Assembly (NCBI GenBank): GCA_934229335.1 | Contig: CAKQDQ010000012.1 | Location: 1 to 38,779 of the forward strand | Length of the DNA stretch: 38,779 bases | DNA from: an uncultured Prevotella sp. | GTDB lineage: Bacteria > Bacteroidota > Bacteroidia > Bacteroidales > Bacteroidaceae | Reading direction: 5' to 3' | Shown here: piece by piece, positions 1 to 7,467 of the stretch | How positions within the stretch are numbered: the first letter of the stretch is position 1 | Layout: each line of letters begins with the position of its first letter | Notes under the pieces: generated by a model | Databases searched by the model: none | Seen by the model: the letters and a program-made list of their open reading frames with translations, nothing else | What the model was told of the DNA's origin: nothing | Position numbers and translations under genes: made by a program

Positions 1-1
1 G

Positions 2-361
2 AAGGCAAAGGGATGCAAGAAGGTTTCTGTGGCAGACCTTAGCCGCGACGACCAGGCAGAGGCGATAGAAGACGCCTTCAAGTATGGCAAACTGGTGCTG
101 GCAGCATCAAGCTACGACGCAGGACTGTTCCCACCAATGTACGACTTCATACACCACCTGCAGATAAAGGCATGGCAGAACCGTGAGGTAGCACTCATAG
201 AGAATGGCTCATGGGCACCATCAGCAGGACGAGTAATGACCGCTATGCTCAGCGAGATGAAGAACGTGACGATAAAGGGCGACCTCGTTACGCTACGCGG
301 ACGCATGAAAGACAGCGATATTCCTGCCTTGGAAGCGTTGGCAGAGGCGATAATGGGATAG
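2..361 (+). CDS. Flavodiiron protein (FprA-type A-type flavoprotein), C-terminal part
   Basis: The coding frame is open from the left edge, so only the last ~119 residues are present and the start lies outside the window. What is visible is the second half of a flavodoxin-like domain: a strand ending in VADLSRDD, the SSYDAGLFPPM loop, the IENGSWAP loop characteristic of flavodiiron flavodoxin domains, and a closing helix (DIPALEALAEAIMG). In the family an N-terminal metallo-beta-lactamase-like diiron domain reduces O2 or NO using electrons passed through this FMN domain. That part cannot be checked here. The next gene starts 4 bp after the stop, so the two are probably cotranscribed. A GTG at 29 is inside the domain and is not a credible start. 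Confidence 0.85.
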   Translation, partial: KAKGCKKVSVADLSRDDQAEAIEDAFKYGKLVLAASSYDAGLFPPMYDFIHHLQIKAWQNREVALIENGSWAPSAGRVMTAMLSEMKNVTIKGDLVTLRGRMKDSDIPALEALAEAIMG

Positions 362-365
362 TGGT

Positions 366-1130
366 ATGTCACTAAGTAAAAGCAAAATAAAGTACATCCA
401 TTCTCTGGAACAAAAGAAGTTTCGGAGAATGGAGAACGCTTTTGTTGCCGAAGGGCATAAGAGCGTGGGTGACCTATTGCTCGCTGGATGCCACGCACAG
501 TTGATAGTGGCAACGGAAGAGTGGCAAAGCCCAGTGGCGTTAGCGGCAGAAACGGAATACATAACCGTAACAGACGAGGAACTGAAAAAGGCAAGTCTCT
601 TGCTGCACCCACAGCAGGTGTTAGGCGTTTTCACCATGCCAGACCAGCAGACACTGCCCAATAGCACACTGACAGAACACAACCTGTGCCTCTGTCTCGA
701 TGGAGTGCAGGACCCAGGAAACCTCGGCACCATAATACGCACAGCCGACTGGTTTGGCATAAAGAACATAGTGTGCAGCCCAACAACCGCTGATGCCTAT
801 AACCCCAAGGTGGTACAAGCCACGATGGGCAGCATAGCCAGAGTGCGAGTGTGCTACACTGACCTCTGCCAGTGGTTACAGTCACTACCGAAGTCCACAC
901 CTATTTACGGCACAATGCTTGACGGAGAGAACCTCTACAATAACAAGTTGACGCCAAACGGAGTGATAGTCATGGGCAATGAAGGCAACGGAATAAGTCA
1001 GGAAGTAGCACAACTGCTGACACACAAACTACTGATACCACCCTTCCCTGCCGACAACCGTACCGCCGAAAGCCTTAATGTATCTATCGCCACCGCCATA
1101 ATTTGCGCGGAATTTAGACGAGAAAGTTAA
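366..1130 (+). CDS. TrmH/SpoU family RNA 2'-O-methyltransferase
   Basis: 254 residues. Residues 1-90 form the small substrate-binding domain of SpoU enzymes. Residues ~105-250 form the knotted SPOUT methyltransferase domain with all three family motifs: motif 1 NLGTIIRT (119-126, catalytic-type Asn119 and Arg125), motif 2 VMGNEGNGIS (202-211, Glu206) and motif 3 ESLNVSIATAI (235-245, Asn238). The enzyme should transfer methyl from S-adenosylmethionine to a ribose 2'-OH in rRNA or tRNA. The exact target cannot be read from sequence; RlmB-like or TsnR-like activity is possible. It follows the flavodiiron gene by 4 bp and was probably cotranscribed with it. No clear terminator is seen after the stop. 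Confidence 0.88.
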   Translation: MSLSKSKIKYIHSLEQKKFRRMENAFVAEGHKSVGDLLLAGCHAQLIVATEEWQSPVALAAETEYITVTDEELKKASLLLHPQQVLGVFTMPDQQTLPNSTLTEHNLCLCLDGVQDPGNLGTIIRTADWFGIKNIVCSPTTADAYNPKVVQATMGSIARVRVCYTDLCQWLQSLPKSTPIYGTMLDGENLYNNKLTPNGVIVMGNEGNGISQEVAQLLTHKLLIPPFPADNRTAESLNVSIATAIICAEFRRES

Positions 1131-1189
1131 AATAGGTTAACCATATAATAAATAAGCAAAGGCACGGAAAGTAAAAGAAAAGAATTTTG

Positions 1190-1197
1190 TAACTTTG
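1190..1197 (+). promoter_or_regulatory. Bacteroidota -7 box for the sigma-factor operon
   Basis: TAACTTTG fits the TAnnTTTG -7 element of the Bacteroidota housekeeping sigma factor and lies 68 bp before the 1266 start. A -33 TTTG at the usual ~19-20 bp spacing is not obvious. A start near 1204 would give a leader of about 60 nt. Confidence 0.6.
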
Positions 1198-1265
1198 CAA
1201 AAGCACATATAGCAGCGTGAGTACACGGTGCTATAAAGTGCCGTATAAACTATAATCTACTGCCT

Positions 1266-1586
1266 ATGATAAAGAATATACTCATAATAATGACCCTTAT
1301 CGCTGCCATGAACTTCTGTCCTTCATTACAGGAGGCAGCGTCAGCACGCATAGAACTCAACGAGATAGAGGTTCAGCCTATCAAGATAGAGCAGAAAGGT
1401 AATGCCGTTGTGGTAAGCAACGCGGCAGGAAAGACCGTGCATATCTATAATCTTATAGGCGTAGAAGTAATGTCTGTGCGCATAGATACGCAGGAGAAAA
1501 GGATAGACATGAGTCACCTCTCAAAGGGAATATACCCCGTAAAGGTAGCCAACGTATCAAAGAAGGTAAATATCAGCGGTAGATAA
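1266..1586 (+). CDS. Small exported protein with sorting-domain-like C-terminus
   Basis: 106 residues. A hydrophobic N-terminal segment (residues ~4-26, ending near EAASA) looks like a signal peptide. The remainder resembles the beta-sandwich C-terminal domains used for type IX secretion in Bacteroidota: VHIYNLIGVEVMSV, then HLSKGIYPVKVANVSKKVNISG. Here that domain is almost the whole mature protein, with no cargo ahead of it. It lies 19 bp upstream of the ECF sigma gene and shares its promoter, so it may belong to the same regulatory operon. Its function is unknown, and it could also be the residual end of a larger secreted protein. Confidence 0.6.
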   Translation: MIKNILIIMTLIAAMNFCPSLQEAASARIELNEIEVQPIKIEQKGNAVVVSNAAGKTVHIYNLIGVEVMSVRIDTQEKRIDMSHLSKGIYPVKVANVSKKVNISGR

Positions 1587-1605
1587 ATCCGCGGATAACA
1601 GAGAA

Positions 1606-2136
1606 ATGGACGAGCAAACTCTACTCTCTCAACTCATGGACAAGGCAACACGGCGCAGGGCTTTTACCGTGTTAGTGGAGCAATACAGCGAGAAACTGTA
1701 TTGGACAGCACGCCATATAGTGGGAAAGCACGAGGATGCTGACGATGTAGTGCAAAACACTTTCGTCAAAGCATGGAACAAACTTGATGACTTCAGAGGC
1801 GAAGCGAGCGTCAGCACATGGCTGCATCGCATTGCCGTTAATGAGGCATTGAATCTTATAAGAAAAGAAAAGCGGTACGCAGACAGCGAGATAGATGTCT
1901 GTGATACCGCTAATTTGTTTGCAGACGAATACTTCGATGGCGACGAAGCGGAGCAACTGCTGCGCAACGCCATGGAGACACTGCCAGAAGCACAGCGTGC
2001 CGTCTTCGCCATGAAGTACTACGAGGACAAGCCTTATAAGGAGATAAGCGAAATACTTGGCACCACTGAAGGCGGACTGAAAGCCAACTATCACCACGCT
2101 GTAGAGAAGATAAAACGCTTCTTGACAAGAAAATAA
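1606..2136 (+). CDS. ECF-type RNA polymerase sigma factor
   Basis: 176 residues, the usual ECF length. Sigma region 2 covers ~22-90, with the acidic-aromatic core DADDVVQNTFVKAWNKL followed by STWLHRIAVNEALNLIR. A short linker precedes region 4 (~122-172: LPEAQRAVFAMKYYEDKPYKEISEILGTTEGGLKANYHHA), whose helix-turn-helix would read the -35 element. There is no region 1 or 3. The two downstream genes look like a membrane anti-sigma factor and a periplasmic partner, so the protein probably drives an envelope-stress response and its own operon. The specific signal is not readable. Confidence 0.92.
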   Translation: MDEQTLLSQLMDKATRRRAFTVLVEQYSEKLYWTARHIVGKHEDADDVVQNTFVKAWNKLDDFRGEASVSTWLHRIAVNEALNLIRKEKRYADSEIDVCDTANLFADEYFDGDEAEQLLRNAMETLPEAQRAVFAMKYYEDKPYKEISEILGTTEGGLKANYHHAVEKIKRFLTRK

Positions 2137-2223
2137 CACTTTTTTATTACACAGGCATTAAACCTATTGAAGGTAGAAGTGTCAAGAGTATAAAAAGAAG
2201 ACGATATTCTAAAAACACAAATT

Positions 2224-2589
2224 ATGAGAAACCCTAATGAAATACTTGACAGACCGTACCGTGACAACGGAGCCTACCGCGTGCCAGAAGAGTATTTCAG
2301 CACGCTGAACAAGCGGATAATGGATGCCGTTGACGCTGAGGAAGCAAAGAAGCGCAAGCCTAAGGTATGGCTGATGCCACACTTTAGATATGCCGTTGCC
2401 GCCTCCGTAGCGGCACTGGTAATGGGGATTGGTGCCCTAACATACTTCGGAGAGAACATTGATAACGGTGTGAACACAGCAACAAACGCCAACGAAACGG
2501 AGACGGTGACCGATGACTACGTAAAGGAATGTATGGACTATGCCATGGTTGACAACAACGATGTCTATATGTACGTAGCAGAACAATAA
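2224..2589 (+). CDS. Putative single-pass membrane anti-sigma factor
   Basis: 121 residues. A soluble N-terminal region contains the motif VPEEYFSTLNKRIMDAV (20-36), a signature I associate with Bacteroidota proteins encoded next to ECF sigma factors. It is followed by a basic stretch, one membrane segment (~55-75) and an acidic tail of about 45 residues predicted to be periplasmic. Size, topology and position between an ECF sigma gene and a periplasmic Spy-like gene make an anti-sigma role the best inference. No zinc-binding anti-sigma (ZAS) motif is visible. It starts 87 bp after the sigma gene. Confidence 0.6.
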   Translation: MRNPNEILDRPYRDNGAYRVPEEYFSTLNKRIMDAVDAEEAKKRKPKVWLMPHFRYAVAASVAALVMGIGALTYFGENIDNGVNTATNANETETVTDDYVKECMDYAMVDNNDVYMYVAEQ

Positions 2590-2608
2590 CCTCTAAACAA
2601 CCCAACCC

Positions 2609-3073
2609 ATGAAGAAGTTACTATTCATAATACTGATGTTCCTCTCTGCAATCAGCATCAATGCAGAGCAAGAGAACAAGAAGTTCAACCCACAGCAGTT
2701 CAGAAAAGACCAAGAGGCCTTCATAACCAAGGACGCACAACTAAGCCCACAGGAGGCTGCCACTTTCTTTCCCCTCTTCCGTGAACTACAGGACAAGCAA
2801 CGTGCACTGTTTAATCAGCAGATGAAACTGGCGCACAAGCGTCCGTCCAGCGACAAGGAAGCAGCGAAGACGATAGAGCAAATGGACGAGATAGAACTAA
2901 AGATAACAAAACTAAAGAGCCAGTATCACACCAAGTTCTGCCGTGCCATACCAGCAATGAAGGTGATGAGATGCATCAAGGCGGAAGAAAAGTTCAAGCA
3001 TCGCGTGATGGACAACCTCGTAAGAGGACAACACCCACGTGGTCCAAGACCGCCACATCCAGACAAAAAGTAA
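2609..3073 (+). CDS. Periplasmic Spy/CpxP-like (LTXXQ-type) protein
   Basis: 154 residues. Residues 1-19 form a signal peptide ending near INA|EQ. The mature protein is highly charged and helical: QLSPQEAATFFPLFRELQDKQRALFNQQ resembles the LTXXQ helix of Spy/CpxP/ZraP proteins. A second long helix (~88-145) follows, and the C-terminus is rich in Pro, His and Arg (HPRGPRPPHPDKK). Spy-type proteins act as periplasmic chaperones or metal-responsive sensors. CnrX-like sensors have a similar fold and sit beside ECF/anti-sigma pairs, which suits this context. It is the last gene of the operon, followed 27 bp later by a strong terminator. Confidence 0.6.
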   Translation: MKKLLFIILMFLSAISINAEQENKKFNPQQFRKDQEAFITKDAQLSPQEAATFFPLFRELQDKQRALFNQQMKLAHKRPSSDKEAAKTIEQMDEIELKITKLKSQYHTKFCRAIPAMKVMRCIKAEEKFKHRVMDNLVRGQHPRGPRPPHPDKK

Positions 3074-3100
3074 CAGACATAGAACAAAATAACAACCGTT

Positions 3101-3139
3101 CCCCTGCCATGACGCGATGCCATGGCAGGGGATTTTTTT
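3101..3139 (+). terminator. Rho-independent terminator of the sigma operon
   Basis: A perfect 11-bp stem, CCCCTGCCATG (3101-3111) with CATGGCAGGGG (3121-3131), has a 9-nt loop and is followed by a T-run (3133-3139). Confidence 0.93.
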
Positions 3140-3230
3140 CTTTAGCATTAACACATTCACTATATACAGAAACACTTTCAAATTATAAATAAAAAGAATT
3201 GTTTTACTTACAGTTTTGAAAACAAATTGT

Positions 3231-3238
3231 TAGATTTG
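3231..3238 (+). promoter_or_regulatory. Possible -7 box upstream of the structured repeat
   Basis: TAGATTTG matches TAnnTTTG and lies between the operon terminator and the repeat at 3247-3312. If active, it would transcribe that repeat, either as a short RNA or as a distal glyA leader. The -33 element is not clear. Confidence 0.4.
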
Positions 3239-3246
3239 CGATATGT

Positions 3247-3312
3247 ATGCTAACACAGTGCAATCACGCCCAAATCATAAGGTGAAAGCTATGTTATTAC
3301 ACTCTGATTTGG
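3247..3312 (+). repeat. Structured intergenic repeat, copy A
   Basis: This copy aligns with 11214-11303 and shares blocks such as GAAAGCTATGT, ATTA and GATTTGG, plus an upstream block AGTGC-AT-A-GCCC. CAAATCA (3271-3277) pairs with TGATTTG (3305-3311), enclosing a small GAAA-loop hairpin (GGT-GAAA-GCT). It lies between a terminator and the glyA promoter. It does not match any riboswitch class I can name. Confidence 0.55.
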
Positions 3313-3356
3313 ATGCTTTCAAATTGTAAGTAAACAAGTAAATACTGGTCATTTTC

Positions 3357-3393
3357 ATATTCTTCATTCTTCGTTCTACATTCTTCATTTACA
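3357..3393. repeat. Half copy of the GAAGAATGA-type intergenic repeat
   Basis: A low-complexity stretch built from ATTCTTCATTCTTC units. It matches the right half of the inverted-repeat element at 4773-4882, downstream of glyA, so glyA is bracketed by related repeat material. Confidence 0.55.
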
Positions 3394-3420
3394 TCTCTTG
3401 GTCGTTTGATAATTTTTTTG

Positions 3421-3428
3421 TAACTTTG
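3421..3428 (+). promoter_or_regulatory. glyA promoter -7 box
   Basis: TAACTTTG, followed by CG, lies 46 bp upstream of the glyA start. A TTTG at 3405-3408 is nearer than the usual -33 spacing, so the -33 assignment is uncertain. Confidence 0.65.
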
Positions 3429-3474
3429 CGCCATGTTTAATCATGACTAAACCATATAACAAACCATACTAATC

Positions 3475-4755
3475 ATGGAAAGAGACCAGAAGATTTTTGA
3501 CCTCATAGAGTGCGAGCATCAGCGTCAGTTGAAAGGCATTGAACTTATCGCATCAGAGAATTTCGTAAGCGAACAGGTAATGGAGGCGATGGGCTCCTAT
3601 TGTACTAACAAATACGCTGAAGGCTATCCCGGTCATCGTTACTATGGCGGTTGCCAGGTAGTAGACAAGATAGAGCAACTCGCTATAGACCGCGCCTGCC
3701 AGTTGTTTGGTGCAGAATACGCCAACGTGCAGCCACACTCAGGAGCACAGGCTAACGCTGCCGTACTCCTCGCAGTACTGAAGCCAGGCGATACCTTCAT
3801 GGGACTGAACCTTGACCACGGCGGTCACCTCTCTCATGGATCACACGTTAACACTTCTGGTATACTGTATAACCCTATAGGTTACAACCTTAACAAGGAG
3901 ACAGGACGTGTAGACTACGACGAGATGGAGCAACTCGCCAAGGAGCATAAACCAAAACTCATCATCGGTGGTGGCTCCGCTTACAGCCGTGAGTGGGACT
4001 ACGCTCGCATGAGAAAGATTGCCGATGAGGTAGGAGCACTCCTTATGATTGATATGGCACACCCTGCCGGACTCATCGCAGCAGGTCTTCTGGAGAACCC
4101 AGTGAAGTATGCGCACATCGTAACCACCACAACTCACAAGACCCTTCGTGGTCCTCGTGGCGGACTTATCCTTCTTGGTAAGGACTTCGACAACCCATGG
4201 GGCTACAAGACACCAAAGGGAGTGGTAAAGAAGATGTCACAACTGCTTAACTCTGCCGTATTCCCTGGTCAGCAGGGAGGACCTCTTGAGCACGTCATTG
4301 CAGCTAAGGCCGTTGCCTTTGGCGAGGCATTGAAGCCAGAATTTAAGGAATATGCCCTACAGGTGAAGAAGAACGCCGCTGTATTGGCAGAGGAACTCAT
4401 CAAGCGTGGCTTCACTATCGTATCAGGAGGCACTGACAATCACTCAATGCTTGTTGACCTGCGCTCTAAGTACCCAGACCTCACAGGTAAGGTAGCAGAG
4501 AACGCTCTCGTTGCGGCTGACATTACAATAAACAAGAACATGGTGCCATTCGACACACGTTCAGCGTTCCAAACATCAGGATTCCGCCTCGGTACTCCTG
4601 CCATCACTACACGTGGCGCAAAGGAAGACCTCATGGTGAAGATAGCAGCATGGATAGAAGAGGTGCTCAACGACCCTGAGAACGAAGAGGTGATAACAAA
4701 AGTACGTGGCGAGGTTAACGCTACAATGAAGGATTACCCACTCTTTGCGTGGTAA
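3475..4755 (+). CDS. glyA: Serine hydroxymethyltransferase
   Basis: 426 residues, the full bacterial length. This cytosolic PLP enzyme interconverts serine plus tetrahydrofolate with glycine plus 5,10-methylene-tetrahydrofolate, the main source of one-carbon units. Family landmarks are present: LIASENF (24-30), [13 protein letters not shown] (47-59), [10 protein letters not shown], the PLP-contacting [12 protein letters not shown] with Asp193, and the Schiff-base lysine Lys222 in [14 protein letters not shown]. The ATG at 3475 is preceded by a clear -7 box, and the N-terminus [18 protein letters not shown] is typical. It appears monocistronic, with repeat-rich DNA on both sides. Confidence 0.97.
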   Translation: MERDQKIFDLIECEHQRQLKGIELIASENFVSEQVMEAMGSYCTNKYAEGYPGHRYYGGCQVVDKIEQLAIDRACQLFGAEYANVQPHSGAQANAAVLLAVLKPGDTFMGLNLDHGGHLSHGSHVNTSGILYNPIGYNLNKETGRVDYDEMEQLAKEHKPKLIIGGGSAYSREWDYARMRKIADEVGALLMIDMAHPAGLIAAGLLENPVKYAHIVTTTTHKTLRGPRGGLILLGKDFDNPWGYKTPKGVVKKMSQLLNSAVFPGQQGGPLEHVIAAKAVAFGEALKPEFKEYALQVKKNAAVLAEELIKRGFTIVSGGTDNHSMLVDLRSKYPDLTGKVAENALVAADITINKNMVPFDTRSAFQTSGFRLGTPAITTRGAKEDLMVKIAAWIEEVLNDPENEEVITKVRGEVNATMKDYPLFAW

Positions 4756-4772
4756 AAAAAATACGAAACGTA

Positions 4773-4882
4773 AATTGAAGAATGATGAATGAAGAATGAA
4801 GAATATAAGTTTCCCAAGGTAGGGAACGGCAAATGTAAGTATATTATATTCTTTATTCTACATTCTTCATTCTTCATTTATA
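4773..4882. repeat. GAAGAATGA-type inverted repeat downstream of glyA
   Basis: The left arm consists of GAAGAATGA/GAATGAAGAA units and the right arm (to 4882) of their complement ATTCTTCATTCTTC. Between them, TTCCC-aaggta-GGGAA forms a small hairpin. Extruded or transcribed, the whole would be one long imperfect hairpin and could serve as the 3' end of the glyA transcript. Similar low-complexity inverted repeats are common in Bacteroidales intergenic DNA. Confidence 0.6.
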
Positions 4883-4897
4883 TAATAAAAACTAAGA

Positions 4898-5140
4898 TAA
4901 GTAAGTGTTCAAAATTATTTTAATATTTAATATAGGCTATTTTGAGGCAGCTGGTTTCACTGTTTGAGGGTTTCTGTCCCCCGATAACGGGGGAACCGAA
5001 GGGGGGGCAATGCGGGCATTGCGACAGAAAACAGGGGAAGCAGGGGAAGCAGATGACCAAAAGAGACTGTATTAAATATTCCAAATAATACAAGAACATT
5101 AACTTACTTATTTATAAAAATAATTTTGAATACTTACTTA
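4898..5140. mobile_element. MITE-like element, family 2 (243 bp)
   Basis: Nearly identical 24-bp terminal inverted repeats bound it: the left one starts TAAGTAAGTGTTCAAAATTA at 4898, and the right one is its complement, ending at 5140. Inside are nested inverted repeats: AATATTTAATA (4922-4932) with 5070-5080, and TTTCTGTC (4971-4978) with a GACAGAAA just after 5020. The latter pair encloses two hairpins, CCCCCG-ataa-CGGGGG (4978-4993) and GCAATG-cggg-CATTGC. There is no coding capacity. A shorter relative lies at 18262-18347. The right end touches the map start codon. Confidence 0.65.
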
Positions 5141-5143
5141 ATG

Positions 5144-5998
5144 ATGAAGAAAAGACGTTGGCACTGCCTTAAAGGACAGGAACCTACAGAACTGGACAAG
5201 CAGATCATGTACTGGGAAAACAAAGGAAAACTTGTGCCTACACGTGACCTTATAAAAACTCCTGAGCAGATAGAGGGAATACGACGCGCTGGTGTTATCA
5301 ATACAGCAGTGCTCGATGCTGTTGCGGCAGAGATACACGCAGGCATGAATACGCAAGAGATTGACGATATATGTATGGAGGTATGTAAGCAGAACGACGC
5401 CATACCAGCATGCCTCAACTACGAGGGCTTCCCTAAAAGCGTATGCACCAGTATCAACGAAGTGGTGTGCCACGGCATCCCTAAGGAATCAGACGTGCTA
5501 CAGGAAGGCGACATCGTCAACGTTGACTTCACTACAATAAAGGACGGATACTATGCCGACGCTTCACGTATGTTCATCATTGGCAAGACAACGCCAGAGA
5601 AGGAACAACTCGTAAAGGTAGCGAAAGAGTGCTTAGAGATAGGCATGGAGGCGGCAAAGCCATTCTCTTTCGTAGGCGACATAGGTCATGCCATAGAGAA
5701 ACACTGTAAAAAATACCACTACGGCGTGGTGCGCGACCTCTGCGGTCACGGTGTGGGACTACAGTTCCATGAGGAGCCTGAGGTGCTGCATTACGGTCAT
5801 AAGGGCACTGGTATGCTCCTTGTGCCAGGCATGGTGTTCACTATCGAGCCAATGATAAACATGGGTTCATGGAAGGTATTTATAGATGCCGACGATGAAT
5901 ACGGTTGGGAAGTGATAACAGAAGACGAACTACCTTCTGCTCAATGGGAACACACGCTACTCATGACCGACCATGGTGTGGAGATTCTTACATACTAA
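5144..5998 (+). CDS. map: Methionine aminopeptidase, type I
   Basis: 284 residues from the ATG at 5144; an ATG at 5141 would add one Met. It removes the initiator Met from nascent proteins. The dinuclear metal ligands are all visible: Asp128 (NVDF), Asp139 (YADAS), His202 (GHGVG), Glu235 (TIEP) and Glu269 (QWEHT). An N-terminal extension of ~38 residues (KKRRWHCLKGQEPTELDKQI) precedes the catalytic domain and is longer than in minimal type Ia enzymes. The start codon directly abuts the right inverted repeat of a MITE-like element, so the translation-initiation region of this gene is element-derived. A copy of a second element begins at its stop codon. Confidence 0.93.
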   Translation: MKKRRWHCLKGQEPTELDKQIMYWENKGKLVPTRDLIKTPEQIEGIRRAGVINTAVLDAVAAEIHAGMNTQEIDDICMEVCKQNDAIPACLNYEGFPKSVCTSINEVVCHGIPKESDVLQEGDIVNVDFTTIKDGYYADASRMFIIGKTTPEKEQLVKVAKECLEIGMEAAKPFSFVGDIGHAIEKHCKKYHYGVVRDLCGHGVGLQFHEEPEVLHYGHKGTGMLLVPGMVFTIEPMINMGSWKVFIDADDEYGWEVITEDELPSAQWEHTLLMTDHGVEILTY

Positions 5999-6193
5999 GT
6001 AATATTAAAAAAATAACTTATTCAGTTTTTATATTGTTCGAGTAATGTCTTCTTACGCAGCTTTTATCTCATCTTGCTGGCTATTTTGTGGCTATTCATC
6101 AGTCACGATGCTCGCATCGTTCCTTCTTCATATCCCCAAGATATCTCAGCAATCTGAGGCAAAAACTGCGTAAGTTATTTTTTCAACATTACT
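5998..6193. mobile_element. MITE-like element, family 1, copy 1 (196 bp)
   Basis: It begins AGTAATATT at the last base of the map stop codon and ends with the inverted counterpart AA-ATTACT at 6193. It aligns over its full length with 8022-8217, differing at about 9 of 196 positions by eye. The terminal inverted repeats are ~23 bp (AGTAATATTAAAAAAATAAC on the left). An internal CTTACGCAG is complementary to CTGCGTAAG near the right end, and GATGC-tc-GCATC lies mid-element. It encodes no protein and ends 35 bp upstream of tsaD. Confidence 0.75.
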
Positions 6194-6228
6194 AAGTCTT
6201 CGGAAAACATTTCTTAAAAGGAATAGAC

Positions 6229-7257
6229 ATGGAAGAAGATAAATACATACTCGCTATCGAGAGTTCTTGTGATGACACCTCAGCGGCTGTGCTGAAGGGA
6301 CGTGTGCTGCTCAGCAACGTTACAGCATCGCAGGACGTACACAAAGAATACGGCGGCGTTGTGCCTGAACTCGCTTCACGAGCACATCAACAAAACGTGG
6401 TGCCCGTAGTAGACGCTGCCATCAAACGTGCTGGCATCACCAAGGAACAACTATCTGCCGTTGCCTTCACCCGTGGTCCAGGCTTGATGGGTTCGCTCCT
6501 TGTAGGCGTAAGCTTTGCCAAAGGTTTCGCCCGTTCCTTAGGCATACCCCTTATTGATGTAAACCACCTTCAGGGACACGTCATGGCACATTTCATAAAG
6601 GAGAGTGAGGACGACAACCACGAGCCACCACTACCCTTCCTCTGTTTGCTTGTCAGTGGAGGCAACTCACAGATAGTAAAGGTCAACGCCTACAACGACA
6701 TGGAGGTGTTAGGACAGACCATCGACGATGCGGCAGGCGAGGCAATAGACAAGTGTTCTAAGGTAATGGGAATGGGATACCCTGGTGGTCCTATCATCGA
6801 CAGACTGGCACGACAAGGCAACCCCAAGGCATACACGTTCGCAGAGCCACACATTCCAGGACTGGACTACAGCTTCTCTGGTCTGAAGACATCGTTCCTC
6901 TATAACATGCAGAAGTGGGTTAAGGAAGACCCAGACTTCATTGAGCATCACAAGGAGGACATAGCGGCGAGCCTTGAGTGGACTATTGTCGACATACTGA
7001 TGAAGAAATTGAAACTGGCTGTTAAGCAAACGGGTATCAAACACGTAGCGGTAGCAGGCGGAGTGTCTGCCAATAACGGTTTGCGTAACGCCTTCCACGA
7101 CTACGCCAAACGCTTTGGCTGGACGGTATACATACCGAAGTTCTCCTTCACTACCGACAATGCTGCCATGATAGGCTGCGTAGGCAGCTTCAAATTGCGC
7201 GACAAAGACTTCTGTTCTATTGACGCACCAGCATTCTCAAAGGTAACGTTCAAGTAA
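6229..7257 (+). CDS. tsaD: tRNA N6-threonylcarbamoyladenosine transferase TsaD
   Basis: 342 residues, the standard length. In the universal t6A pathway, TsaD with TsaB and TsaE transfers the threonylcarbamoyl group onto A37 of ANN-decoding tRNAs. Seen here: the N-terminal ASKHA phosphate loop ILAIESSCDDTS (7-18), VVPELASRAHQQN, the metal-binding histidines His113 and His117 in NHLQGHVMAHF, the LLVSGGNSQIV strand-loop, GEAIDKCSKVMGMGYPGGP, and SGLKTSF. The ATG at 6229 gives the canonical N-terminus. Upstream sequence is largely the MITE-like element, so its promoter may lie inside or beyond that element. Confidence 0.97.
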   Translation: MEEDKYILAIESSCDDTSAAVLKGRVLLSNVTASQDVHKEYGGVVPELASRAHQQNVVPVVDAAIKRAGITKEQLSAVAFTRGPGLMGSLLVGVSFAKGFARSLGIPLIDVNHLQGHVMAHFIKESEDDNHEPPLPFLCLLVSGGNSQIVKVNAYNDMEVLGQTIDDAAGEAIDKCSKVMGMGYPGGPIIDRLARQGNPKAYTFAEPHIPGLDYSFSGLKTSFLYNMQKWVKEDPDFIEHHKEDIAASLEWTIVDILMKKLKLAVKQTGIKHVAVAGGVSANNGLRNAFHDYAKRFGWTVYIPKFSFTTDNAAMIGCVGSFKLRDKDFCSIDAPAFSKVTFK

Positions 7258-7460
7258 GTTAAAAATTAAAAGCTAAGAATTAAAAGTTATGATTACTACC
7301 GTAGGAGTGAAGAGCCTGCTACGGAATACCCCATAAATACTAACGTGGAAAAGTCTTCAAAAGGAAATAATGATAATCATAATTCATAATTCTTAATTCT
7401 TAATTCTTGATTTACAAAGGTAACAATAACTTTTAATCATTAATTTTTAATTCTTAATTT
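7258..7460. repeat. AT-rich inverted-repeat element between tsaD and the CinA gene
   Basis: Arms made of AAGAATTAAAA-type units (7260-7294) face complementary TTTTAATTCTTAA-type units (about 7380-7460). The middle carries CCGTAG...CTACGG. It resembles the low-complexity inverted repeats downstream of glyA but has a different unit sequence. No gene or clear terminator is seen here. Confidence 0.5.
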
Positions 7461-7467
7461 AATAATC

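Noticed and set aside
2971..3192. Small ORF overlapping the end of the Spy-like gene
   Set aside because: It reads through the terminator hairpin in another frame and encodes a low-complexity basic peptide with no family resemblance.
3247..3474. Known riboswitch (glycine, tetrahydrofolate or SAM) upstream of glyA
   Set aside because: None of the conserved cores of these classes is visible, and the same repeat occurs before an unrelated xylanase gene.
4898..5140. Riboswitch controlling map
   Set aside because: The interior folds well, but the segment is bounded by terminal inverted repeats shared with another locus, so a mobile element explains it better. No known aptamer core was recognised.
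5126..5143. TTG start for map at 5126
   Set aside because: The codons lie in the terminal repeat of the MITE-like element, and two ATG codons follow directly; MKKRRWH is the natural N-terminus.
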